Part shown: piece by piece, positions 1-6,079 of the stretch
How the letters are laid out: every line of letters begins with the position of its first letter
How positions within the stretch are numbered: position 1 is the stretch's first letter
NCBI GenBank assembly: GCA_964489215.1
Contig: CAZAYB010000060.1
Coordinates: forward strand, 1-13,173
DNA: 13,173 nucleotides
Direction of reading: 5' to 3'
DNA from: CAZAYB01 sp964489215
GTDB taxonomy: Bacteria > Planctomycetota > Phycisphaerae > Sedimentisphaerales > Anaerohalosphaeraceae
Notes under the pieces: generated by a model
Told to the model about the DNA's origin: nothing
Databases searched by the model: none
Seen by the model: the letters and a program-made list of their open reading frames with translations, nothing else
Made by a program: the position numbers and the translations under genes

Positions 1-232
1 CGTCTACGTAAACATACTCATACTCATCGTCATCATCTTCTTCCTCGTCCTCATCCTCATCCACATATTCATACTCGTCTTCGTCTTCGTCTTCATCTTC
101 ATCTACGTATTCATATTCCTCATCATCCTCACCTTCCTCGTCCTCATCCTCATCATCTACATATTCATACTCGTACTCATCTTCTTCGTCTTCTCCCTCA
201 TCTTCCTCATCATCTACGTATACATACTCATA
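1..232. repeat. Imperfect tandem repeat encoding YEYV plus acidic runs
   Basis: The plus strand is almost purely pyrimidine here (TC-rich, with short TACGTA or TACATA islands), so the minus strand is polypurine. The units begin at YEYV motifs and have periods of 19, 20, 14 and 17 codons. The length variation is in whole codons and keeps the minus-strand frame open. This points to expansion and contraction within a translated repeat, not to noncoding microsatellite DNA. The array continues beyond the window edge. Confidence 0.8.
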
Positions 233-472
233 TTCATCCTCCTCATCTTCGTCTTCATCTTCTTCGTCTTCATCCTCGTACTCTTCCTCTTCATCCTCCG
301 GGTCGAGTTCTTCTTCTATATCCTCCTCAACATCATCCAGATCAACCCTGTCGGTCTCTTTAGGATCTATAGTGTCCTCGATAGTATCATTATCATTTTC
401 ATCGGCTGATTCCCGCACCATGACCTCGTCTATAGCGGGAAAATCATCCATAGTGGTAATGTATTCTTTCAT
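1..472 (-). CDS. Acidic Asp/Glu/Tyr/Val repeat protein, N-terminal 157 residues, runs off the window
   Basis: This reading frame is open from an ATG at 470-472 to the first base of the window, giving 157 codons with no stop. I do not recognise the family. Residues 1-40 are of ordinary composition (starting MKEYITTMDDFPAIDEV). From about residue 41 the chain is almost only Asp and Glu, and from residue 81 it carries five copies of a YEYV or YEYVYVD motif (near residues 81, 100, 120, 134 and 151), separated by acidic runs. No signal peptide or membrane segment is visible, so the visible part is probably disordered and cytosolic. The start lies 27 nt after the prmC stop, which suggests cotranscription. 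No good Shine-Dalgarno site precedes it; the start was chosen as the first ATG in the frame and as the one that follows prmC closely. The C-terminal part and any folded domain lie outside the window. The reading frame is well supported; the function is unknown. Confidence 0.75.
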   Translation of the reverse strand, partial: MKEYITTMDDFPAIDEVMVRESADENDNDTIEDTIDPKETDRVDLDDVEEDIEEELDPEDEEEEYEDEDEEDEDEDEEDEYEYVYVDDEEDEGEDEEDEYEYEYVDDEDEDEEGEDDEEYEYVDEDEDEDEDEYEYVDEDEDEEEDDDDEYEYVYVD

Positions 473-499
473 TTTTTTGCCGGTAAATTACTTATTAAA

Positions 500-1393
500 T
501 CAATCGGACTTTGCCGTTGCCTGGATAAGCCTTTCCTGGCCGGCGCGGTCCTTTTCCAATTTAATTTCGGCAAAAAAACCTGTGCTGTTAAGCAGTTCCG
601 CCGCCGATTCTGCCGTAGCGGGGCTTGTTTCAAGGATAACTGCGGAATCGGGCTTTAAAAAATCAACGATATCGGACGCAATTTTGCTGTAAACATCCAG
701 CCCGTCATCCCCTGCCATTAGTGCCTCTGCCGGCTCATAGTTCTTAACATTTGCGTCAAGGCCCTCATATTCTCCAGATGTTACGTAAGGCGGGTTTGCG
801 GTGATAAGGTCGAATTTACAACCTTGGTCAAGGTCCTCATTTATCGGCTCAAAAAGGTCCCCCTTTAGCAGCTTTATCCTGTCACTTAAGTTGTGAGCCT
901 TTACATTTATATCCGCAACTTTAACCGCATCTTCTGATATGTCCACACCAACAAATTCCGTATTTACAGTATTTTTGGCGATTGCTATGGGCACACAGCC
1001 TGACCCCGTACATAAATCCAGTACATAAGCGGCTTTATCGCAAAGACGAAGGTAATCTGTCGCCTTTTCAACGAGCAGTTCAGTTTCCGGCCGAGGTATC
1101 AGCACCGAGCTGTTGACTGTTAAAGGCAGAGAGTAAAACCATGCCTTGCCGGTTAGATACTGGATTGGCTCATGTGAGGCAGCACGCTTGACAAGTACAC
1201 GTAAATCCGTTAATAAACGCTGGTTTACTATTTGGTCGAACCGGGTATAAAGTTCAATTCTCTGCATATCCAAAACGTGAGAAAGAAGAATCTCAGCCAT
1301 CAGACGCGGAGATTCAAGCTCGTGCTCACTGAAGTACGGCACAAGCCAGTCAAGCAGATTTTTTATGGTCCATTGTTTCTGAGATTCCGCCAT
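500..1393 (-). CDS. prmC: Peptide chain release factor N5-glutamine methyltransferase
   Basis: The 297-aa product is a full-length PrmC/HemK-type methyltransferase, which by family knowledge uses S-adenosylmethionine to methylate the glutamine of the GGQ motif in release factors RF1 and RF2. Visible in order: an N-terminal helical domain (residues 1-95), the family motif PRPETE at 100-105, the SAM-binding loop DLCTGSGCVPIA at 126-137, the acidic SAM-contact strand VGVDIS at 148-153, and the catalytic NPPY motif at 200-203. The length matches the family. An AGAGGG purine tract lies a few nucleotides upstream of the ATG. prfA, a frequent neighbour of prmC, is not upstream here; instead there is an intergenic gap and a divergent gene. 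The acidic repeat gene follows after 27 nt. Confidence 0.95.
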   Translation of the reverse strand: MAESQKQWTIKNLLDWLVPYFSEHELESPRLMAEILLSHVLDMQRIELYTRFDQIVNQRLLTDLRVLVKRAASHEPIQYLTGKAWFYSLPLTVNSSVLIPRPETELLVEKATDYLRLCDKAAYVLDLCTGSGCVPIAIAKNTVNTEFVGVDISEDAVKVADINVKAHNLSDRIKLLKGDLFEPINEDLDQGCKFDLITANPPYVTSGEYEGLDANVKNYEPAEALMAGDDGLDVYSKIASDIVDFLKPDSAVILETSPATAESAAELLNSTGFFAEIKLEKDRAGQERLIQATAKSD

Positions 1394-1639
1394 CGCCTAC
1401 CCTCTTATAAACCACTGCAGGACAACATGTTACAAAACATAATCTTTTCACTAAAACAAGTAGCTCAAATAGGATATTAAAGAGTAACAGGATAAATAAC
1501 AAATTTAAAATAACCGGATTGATGAAAAGTATGTTAGCATTAAAGATCCTTAAATGCCAGAACTGTACGTTCAACCGACATAAGCACCATTTTTTAGTCA
1601 GCTCATGAAAGAATTTCGTTATTAACTTGATTTTGAATT

Positions 1640-1645
1640 TATAAT
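1640..1645 (+). promoter_or_regulatory. Candidate -10 box upstream of the DUF4914-like gene
   Basis: A perfect TATAAT lies about 80 nt before the chosen GTG start. No convincing -35 hexamer sits 16-18 bp upstream, so this is only a candidate. The rest of the 1394-1726 interval is AT-rich, and I see no RNA or further gene in it. Confidence 0.35.
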
Positions 1646-1715
1646 GTTTATAGTTTGTGTGCTTTGGAATTTACAAAATCAGCAAGGGAGTGGATTTCAT
1701 CATTATTATTATTTC

Positions 1716-1719
1716 GGAG
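1716..1719 (+). promoter_or_regulatory. Shine-Dalgarno site that sets the DUF4914-like start
   Basis: GGAG followed by 7 nt and then GTG at 1727-1729. The alternative in-frame start further upstream is a TTG at 1655 with no ribosome binding site. It would add 24 residues rich in Leu and Phe that do not look like part of the domain. Confidence 0.7.
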
Positions 1720-1726
1720 TTTATTT

Positions 1727-3613
1727 GTGAGTAATAACAATCAAAAACTATGGAGCAAACTTGGTATTTGTAATGAAGTCAGTGAAGTTTTAAACAGCTG
1801 CAAATCAATACTGCTGCCAAAAACAAGAGAGGAAATCTTTTCTCTTGCGATGGGTTACAAAGATAAGGGTACATTTGAAGTCTCTTATGACGTTGACGGC
1901 AAAGAAGTATTAGAGGCTACCGTTACTAAAGTAAGCAACGGCCTTTCGATAAATTACATAGAATCTTATATGAGAAGGCGTGACCCGGAATGTATGCTCG
2001 TTGCTGATGAGGGGCAGACCGACAAAGTACGCTTTAGCGACCGTTTTGACTTCCCTTTTTCAGATGTTCGAAGTCAAAGTTTCAAATGGCTAAAAGACCA
2101 GGACCTTGTAGTTACTTTCTTTACCCTCGGTGGACTTGACGCAAGCTCCGGAAAAGGCGGTATGCTCATAGCTCCTTCTAACGCTGGCTTTTTCATCGGT
2201 GCATTGGCTGATCTACAGGGCTTGCTTACTGTAGATCAGATTCCCAACGATTTCAAAATCTTCAGCACTATATATCTTGTCCCCCCATTTAGACACTCAC
2301 ATTTTAACGGCAAACAGATTGTCGTACACAACAGATTAGACAATACTCACGAGGTTTTTTCTTATAATCTTTACCCCGGACCAAGTGCCAAAAAAGGGGT
2401 TTACGGAGTACTGCTTACTATCGGTGAAAGCGAAGACTGGCCCACGCTTCACGCCTCAACCGTCGAGGTTGAAACGCCCTACGATAACATCACCACCATT
2501 ATGCACGAAGGGGCAAGCGGAGGCGGAAAAAGCGAAATGCTCGAACAGGCTCACAGACAGGAAGATGGAAGACTTTTGCTTGGAAGAAATACCGTCACTG
2601 GTGAAGAACGGACCCTTGCAATGGGCCAAAACTGCAGTCTGTATCCTGTTACTGATGATATGGCAATGTGCAGGCCGATTTCAAAAACCACAAATGAGTA
2701 TCTCCACGTTCAGGACGCTGAAAAAGCATGGTTCGTTAGAGTAAACCACATTAAACATTACGGCACAGATCCGCACCTTGAAACACTTACAGTTCATCCA
2801 AAGCTGCCACTTTTGTTTATGAATATTGATGCGGTGGAAGATTCAACTGCTTTGATATGGCAGCACATCGAGGACCAACCAGGCGTACCATGTCCCAATC
2901 CTCGGGTTATACTTCCAAGGGAATCTGTACCTGATGTAATTGACGGAGAAGTTGAGGTTATGGTGCGCAGCTTTGGAATACGGACTCCTGCCTGTACAAG
3001 AGAAAATCCAACCTACGGCATCGTCGGTTATCTGCATATTCTGCCCCCGAGCCTTGCATGGCTTTGGCGGCTTGTCGCTCCACGCGGCCACGGAAATCCA
3101 AGCGTTACCGACACCCTCGGCATGTCCAGCGAGGGGGTAGGCTCTTACTGGCCTTTCGCAACGGGAAGGTTAGTTGATCATGCTAATTTACTTTTAAGAC
3201 AGCTGCTGTCAACCAGCAAGGTTAAATACGCATTGGTCCCAAATCAGCATGTCGGGGCATGGGAAACAAGCTTCATGGCTCAATGGATAAGCAGGGAATA
3301 TCTTGCACGCAGAGGTATTGCTCCGTTTAGGCCATATCAGCTGAAGGAAGCAAGATGCCCCCTCCTTGGATACGCATTTAACAGTATGCAGGTTGAAGGT
3401 ACAATTATTCCGCATTGGCTGCTGCAGGTGGATAAGCAGTCTGAAGTTGGAGAGGAAGGTTACGATGCAGGCTCAAAAATTCTCCATGACTTTTTTGTAA
3501 GAGAACTGAAGAAGTTTTTGCACCCTGATCTTGACCCCCTCGGAAAGGACATAATTAACTGCTGTATGGACAATGGAAAGGTTGGCGAATACGAAAAACT
3601 GGTCAGCTTTTAG
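1727..3613 (+). CDS. DUF4914-like protein with PEPCK-type P-loop
   Basis: The 628-aa product (from the GTG start) resembles the uncharacterised DUF4914 family. This assignment is from memory of the family's look and length, not from a search. Sequence features recall phosphoenolpyruvate carboxykinase. A glycine-rich phosphate loop, GASGGGKSE, lies at about residues 262-270, where PEPCK has a GxSGxGKT-type loop. Some 45 residues before it, YPGPSAKKG (216-224) looks like the YxGEMKKG substrate/metal-binding segment of PEPCK. A DDMAMCRP segment (310-317) follows the P-loop, as an acidic metal-binding segment does in PEPCK. Nucleotide binding and phosphate chemistry are therefore plausible, but the substrate is unknown. 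The gene is monocistronic, divergent from prmC, with no clear terminator of its own. There is no signal peptide, so it is probably cytosolic. The P-loop is clear; the family name is fairly likely. Confidence 0.8.
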   Translation: MSNNNQKLWSKLGICNEVSEVLNSCKSILLPKTREEIFSLAMGYKDKGTFEVSYDVDGKEVLEATVTKVSNGLSINYIESYMRRRDPECMLVADEGQTDKVRFSDRFDFPFSDVRSQSFKWLKDQDLVVTFFTLGGLDASSGKGGMLIAPSNAGFFIGALADLQGLLTVDQIPNDFKIFSTIYLVPPFRHSHFNGKQIVVHNRLDNTHEVFSYNLYPGPSAKKGVYGVLLTIGESEDWPTLHASTVEVETPYDNITTIMHEGASGGGKSEMLEQAHRQEDGRLLLGRNTVTGEERTLAMGQNCSLYPVTDDMAMCRPISKTTNEYLHVQDAEKAWFVRVNHIKHYGTDPHLETLTVHPKLPLLFMNIDAVEDSTALIWQHIEDQPGVPCPNPRVILPRESVPDVIDGEVEVMVRSFGIRTPACTRENPTYGIVGYLHILPPSLAWLWRLVAPRGHGNPSVTDTLGMSSEGVGSYWPFATGRLVDHANLLLRQLLSTSKVKYALVPNQHVGAWETSFMAQWISREYLARRGIAPFRPYQLKEARCPLLGYAFNSMQVEGTIIPHWLLQVDKQSEVGEEGYDAGSKILHDFFVRELKKFLHPDLDPLGKDIINCCMDNGKVGEYEKLVSF

Positions 3614-3641
3614 GAAACACCAAACATTTTTAGAGGTTCCC

Positions 3642-3803
3642 TTAATTTGTTACTACCTCAATGTTGTCAAGTTCACCAATGATACCATTGGCCAGAGTAA
3701 GATATTCTATTGATTCAGGATTGTGACCGAGCATCTGACTGCCAACTGCATCTACCGCGTTTAGAGTTATAATCCGTAAATTGCACTCTTGAAACAACAC
3801 TCA
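3642..3803 (-). pseudogene. C-terminal remnant of a DUF362-type gene
   Basis: On the minus strand a stretch open from a stop codon at 3801-3803 to a TAA at 3642-3644 encodes about 52 residues. The stretch LNAVDAVGSQMLGHNPESI followed by EYLTLANGIIGELDNIEV matches the C-terminal end of DUF362-family proteins, with the typical AVDAVG..(M/L)G.(D/N)PE.I.YL..A...G.GE...IEV pattern. The bulk of the protein (about 300 residues, in some members with ferredoxin-like clusters) is absent. There is no start codon with a ribosome binding site, and the upstream DNA is occupied by the terminator of a noncoding RNA. I read it as a decayed fragment. A functional 50-aa peptide is less likely. Confidence 0.65.
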
Positions 3804-3818
3804 TAACTATTCCATAAG

Positions 3819-3845
3819 AAAAAAAGGCTCGCTTATCGCGAACCT
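3819..3845 (-). terminator. Intrinsic terminator of the noncoding RNA
   Basis: On the minus strand, AGGUUCGC, loop GAUAA, then GCGAGCCU (8 pairs including one G-U), followed by a run of seven U. It lies about 200 nt downstream of a good minus-strand promoter with no reading frame between, so it defines the 3' end of a noncoding transcript. In the plus direction the U-tract is poor (CCUUUUAUC), so it is only a weak terminator for the DUF4914-like gene. Confidence 0.85.
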
Positions 3846-4048
3846 TTTATCAGCAGAATCACCTCCGCTTGTGCCGTGGAGATGGTTTTAAAGAACCCTT
3901 TAATATCAGGTGGGCGATCGTTGCTTGTGTCCGAACTTCCCGTCAAAGCGGGCTTGTCCGATCCATCAAGGTCTGACCTCCCCTATTAAGGGCATCGGTT
4001 CTTCAAAATCAGCAAACTCTCACGAACACCGCAGGGGTCAAACCTGCC
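3819..4048 (-). ncRNA. ssrS: Structured noncoding RNA, candidate 6S RNA
   Basis: A stand-alone transcription unit is visible: promoter at 4056-4084, predicted start near 4048, terminator at 3819-3845. The RNA body (to about 3850) is close to 200 nt, the usual size of 6S RNA, which binds the sigma70 holoenzyme. The central structure is a 12-bp stem with one G-U, pairing 3997-4008 with 3886-3897. In the position of a closing stem, the 5' end (GCAGGUUUGACC, 4047-4036) can pair imperfectly with GGUGAUUCUGC near 3864-3854. Between these two stems both strands are largely open, like the 6S central bubble. The 3' bubble strand can form a local hairpin (3860-3866 with 3878-3884). The 5' bubble contains GGUGUUCGUG, which recalls the UGUUCG of E. 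coli 6S. The 5' end can alternatively form a small hairpin (4043-4047 with 4031-4035). There is no SRP, tmRNA or RNase P signature. I am confident that it is an RNA gene and moderately confident that it is 6S. Confidence 0.6.
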
Positions 4049-4055
4049 ATAATTT

Positions 4056-4084
4056 AATATAACAAATTACTGTAAAAAATACAA
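4056..4084 (-). promoter_or_regulatory. Promoter of the noncoding RNA
   Basis: On the minus strand, TTGTAT (4084-4079), a 17-bp spacer, then TATATT (4061-4056). The expected start is 7 nt further, at the GG of GGCAGG near 4048. The -10 matches consensus at 5 of 6 positions and the -35 at 3 of 6. The spacing and the fit to the RNA 5' end support it. Confidence 0.65.
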
Positions 4085-4279
4085 GAATAATCGCTGTTAA
4101 GATGGAAAAAGAAATGGGGAAGATTCTAACTATATGACTAAGGTAAATTTATATGCGGAAAAAAATTTGGAAGACAGAAAAAGTTTGGTAAAGTTAAATT
4201 GCTGCTTTTTTTACTGGACATGCTTTGCTCACAAAAAGCCGTAAATTGTAAACACAAAGACACTGACTTTTAACTGTAT
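4085..4279. other. AT-rich spacer between csrA and the noncoding RNA
   Basis: About 195 bp between the csrA stop and the RNA promoter. I see no reading frame with a ribosome binding site, no terminator with a U-tract after csrA, and no repeat. Confidence 0.5.
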
Positions 4280-4534
4280 TTAGGCAATATCTCTTTTGTC
4301 AGGATTGGTATTGTCGGCATGATGAGTTTTTTTAGTCTGCTTATCGCCGGCTTCAGAATTATCCTGAGCTTTCTCTCTTTGAATAGCATTATATATTTCT
4401 TTACGGTGAACGGATATCTCCCTGGGTGCGTTTATACCTAATCGCACTTTGTCACCTCTGACGTCTACGATAGTAATTTCGACATTATCACCGATAACTA
4501 TCGACTCATCCTTCTGTCTGCTAAGGACCAACAT
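4280..4534 (-). CDS. csrA: Carbon storage regulator, RNA-binding translational regulator
   Basis: The 84-aa product starts MLVLSRQKDESIVIGDNVEI and contains the full CsrA fold within residues 1-52. The RNA-contact residues known from the family are present: Leu4 and Arg6 in the first strand, and Arg44 in the VHRKEIY segment (42-48). Residues 53-84 are a charged, Lys/Asp/Asn-rich tail longer than the roughly 61-aa E. coli protein. CsrA homodimers bind GGA motifs, usually in hairpin loops of mRNA leaders, and block or alter translation. The start is fixed by an AAGGAG site 6 nt upstream (4541-4546). The gene stands alone, without the flagellar genes or fliW that accompany csrA in many bacteria, at least inside this window. 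Its leader carries a GGA hairpin (4565-4593), suggesting autoregulation. Confidence 0.95.
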   Translation of the reverse strand: MLVLSRQKDESIVIGDNVEITIVDVRGDKVRLGINAPREISVHRKEIYNAIQREKAQDNSEAGDKQTKKTHHADNTNPDKRDIA

Positions 4535-4564
4535 TTGCGACTCCTTTTCGCATTCTGACAGCTC

Positions 4565-4593
4565 TAAAGGGATTATCAGCTCCTAACCCTTTA
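4565..4593 (-). promoter_or_regulatory. csrA leader hairpin with GGA in the loop
   Basis: In the minus-strand RNA, UAAAGGG pairs perfectly with CCCUUUA around a 15-nt loop, UUAGGAGCUGAUAAU. A loop AGGA is the typical CsrA-binding presentation. The second GGA needed for dimer bridging is available in the Shine-Dalgarno AAGGAG about 38 nt downstream. A fold that puts a GGA in a loop just upstream of csrA is consistent with negative autoregulation. Confidence 0.5.
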
Positions 4594-4609
4594 ACTGCCA
4601 CAGTTTTAT

Positions 4610-4615
4610 ATTATA
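4610..4615 (-). promoter_or_regulatory. Candidate -10 box of csrA
   Basis: A perfect TATAAT on the minus strand, about 75 nt before the csrA start and just upstream of the leader hairpin. The nearest TTGA-type -35 (TTGAAC at 4635-4630) is only 14 bp away, so either the spacing is unusual or an activator is involved. Confidence 0.45.
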
Positions 4616-4630
4616 CACTATTACCCTGGG

Positions 4631-4650
4631 TTCAACTAAAAAAAGTTGAA
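4631..4650. repeat. Perfect 7-bp inverted repeat upstream of csrA
   Basis: TTCAACT, 6 A residues, AGTTGAA. It covers the place where a csrA -35 box would be. It could be an operator; as RNA it lacks a GC-rich stem, so a terminator is unlikely. Confidence 0.5.
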
Positions 4651-4959
4651 AAACGCAGTCCAAAGTATAGAACATAGTGTTATTCGGCAATATGGAGCGG
4701 GTATAGTAATAAAAATTTATCCATATTTTGGCTAAATTGCGAAACCCGGGAAGTGAATCTTGTAAGTTTTTAATTAACAAAGAGTTACAAAGCGATGCTT
4801 ATGCAAATTCAAATTAAAAAGCTTTTTTAAAATACTGTTTTATTGAATAATGTACATATATTTAGTAGTTTATACGGACTGTTTGATTTTCGGTGCGAAA
4901 AAAAGTTTTTTAAGACCAAGCTTGGAGACATAAAGGACATTTAAAGTCAAATAAGCCTC
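4651..4959. other. AT-rich intergenic DNA, no gene seen
   Basis: This stretch lies between the csrA promoter region and the stop of the membrane-protein gene. It holds a 10-bp palindrome CCAAGCTTGG near 4917-4926, and a short GCCT/AGGC hairpin at the end of the membrane-protein gene that is too weak to call a terminator. No reading frame has a ribosome binding site. Confidence 0.45.
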
Positions 4960-5865
4960 TTAGGCCTGTTCATTCTTCCGCCAGTAATCATATTTTACCG
5001 CAGCCCAATAGCCAACTACCGCCCCAATCACACCAAATGCGACCATTTGTATCGGCAAAATTGTGCTGATTGGACCCGGATAAAAGGCAACTGGCCAGTT
5101 TTTTGACATATATTCCAAAACATCCGGTGGCGTGAAAAATTTTACCCCGATAAATGACAGTATTACTGTACAAACTGCTGGTGCAATGTAACTTGTTTTA
5201 AGAAAATACTTTGCAACAAATGCAGCAGCCCCGAAAGCCACCATTACCGCAAAAGCAATCTGAACCGCCGCAGGCTGACCTATGACCGAACCAAGCTGTT
5301 TGTCGTACATTGAAACGTCCTTTGCCAAAAGCATTACAACAAAATTCGCTATTATCGTTGAGACGACAATGGTAAATGCAATATTAATTATATTGAACTG
5401 GTTTTTGTTTGAAGGGTTCTCCAGGTGTGATGTGTCCCTTGATTTTATGATTTTCGACGCTGCAAGTACCCCTGTATACCCAATTGCTGTCAAGGCAAGC
5501 CAGAAAAGTGCCTCCCATTTGAAAGAAGCATATATTTCCAGTCTTTCGGTATATAGAGGGTTTAATCTGATCAGCGATTTCATATCGCCTGCCAGAAAAC
5601 TCCACGTTGCAAGACCCGCAGGAACCGCCATAGGCGCTATCTGCATACCGAAAGGATAAGCAGCGAAGTAAGCCAGGAAACCTGCTGCAAACGCCAGTAC
5701 CGCACAGATTATCATGTCAGAAATGCCTATAAAGCCGGTATACAATGTTACCGCCATGGTTGGGTCGTCCGGCCTTACAAGCGGCCAGGCAAGCAGTCCC
5801 AAAACTGCAACTCCCACTGAAAGTGCAACAGCTACTCGTATTCTCATCATTATGGTAAGTTCCAT
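4960..5865 (-). CDS. Orphan integral membrane protein, about 8 TM segments
   Basis: The 301-aa product is strongly hydrophobic, with about eight membrane segments at roughly 10-30, 49-70, 74-94, 118-137, 158-181, 197-220, 226-244 and 266-291. A soluble loop at about 95-117 contains LNPLYTERLEIYASFKWE, and a polar loop lies at about 138-157. The C-terminus is short and charged (KYDYWRKNEQA). I do not recognise a family and see no catalytic or transporter motif. The start is the ATG at 5863-5865, which has AAAGG 7 nt upstream; an in-frame TTG at 5880 would add five residues but overlaps that site. A strong promoter lies 40-70 bp upstream, so the gene is transcribed on its own. An inverted repeat just beyond the promoter may serve regulation. 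Confidence 0.85.
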   Translation of the reverse strand: MELTIMMRIRVAVALSVGVAVLGLLAWPLVRPDDPTMAVTLYTGFIGISDMIICAVLAFAAGFLAYFAAYPFGMQIAPMAVPAGLATWSFLAGDMKSLIRLNPLYTERLEIYASFKWEALFWLALTAIGYTGVLAASKIIKSRDTSHLENPSNKNQFNIINIAFTIVVSTIIANFVVMLLAKDVSMYDKQLGSVIGQPAAVQIAFAVMVAFGAAAFVAKYFLKTSYIAPAVCTVILSFIGVKFFTPPDVLEYMSKNWPVAFYPGPISTILPIQMVAFGVIGAVVGYWAAVKYDYWRKNEQA

Positions 5866-5903
5866 CGTGGAGCCTTTCAAATTAGAAATTCTATTAAATT
5901 TCT

Positions 5904-5932
5904 ATAATAATGAGCAATTGTATCTTTGGCAA
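5904..5932 (-). promoter_or_regulatory. Promoter of the 8-TM membrane protein gene
   Basis: TTGCCA (5932-5927), 17-bp spacer, TATTAT (5909-5904) on the minus strand; each hexamer matches consensus at 5 of 6 positions. The expected start near 5897 gives a leader of about 30 nt. Confidence 0.75.
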
Positions 5933-5953
5933 GAGGTAAAGTGTATATAAAGT

Positions 5954-5990
5954 AAGGACGAAACGCCAAATAATTCAGCATTTCGTCCTT
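5954..5990. repeat. 10-bp perfect inverted repeat upstream of a promoter
   Basis: AAGGACGAAA and TTTCGTCCTT flank 17 nt. With one mismatch the arms extend by GC/GC to 12 pairs and an 11-nt loop. It lies 21 bp upstream of the -35 box at 5927-5932 and downstream of the terminator of the small gene. No U-tract follows on either strand, so an operator or protein-binding site is more likely than a terminator. Confidence 0.65.
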
Positions 5991-6042
5991 TCAGCCCTTG
6001 ATTTGTCAATCCATTGCGTGATTATCAAGACATCCTTGTCCC

Positions 6043-6066
6043 AAAAACCGCTTTGAGGGCGGATTT
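6043..6066 (-). terminator. Intrinsic terminator of the 49-aa gene
   Basis: On the minus strand, AAUCCGC, loop CCUCAAA, GCGGUUU, then further U residues (UUUUUGGG). It begins about 15 nt after the TAA of the small gene, which supports that gene being real. Confidence 0.7.
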
Positions 6067-6079
6067 GCCAGGCTATGGC

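Noticed and set aside
1..310. Repeat region as CRISPR array or noncoding microsatellite
   Set aside because: There are no constant repeats with unique spacers. Variation is in whole codons and keeps the minus-strand frame open, so it is a coding repeat.
372..692. Plus-strand reading frame opposite the start of the acidic gene and the end of prmC
   Set aside because: It overlaps two better-supported minus-strand genes, has no ribosome binding site and a low-complexity Ser-rich product typical of an antisense shadow.
1394..1480. Minus-strand promoter of prmC (TTGAGC, 18 bp, GATTAT)
   Set aside because: Both hexamers match only 4 of 6 positions in AT-rich DNA; not better than chance.
1655..1726. 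Longer N-terminus of the DUF4914-like protein from TTG at 1655
   Set aside because: No ribosome binding site and an uncharacteristic hydrophobic extension; the GTG at 1727 has GGAG at 7 nt.
3611..3641. Terminator after the DUF4914-like gene
   Set aside because: The only pairing is GGAA with TTCC around a 20-nt loop and without a U-tract.
4940..4962. Terminator after the 8-TM gene
   Set aside because: Only a 4-bp GCCT/AGGC stem followed by mixed bases.
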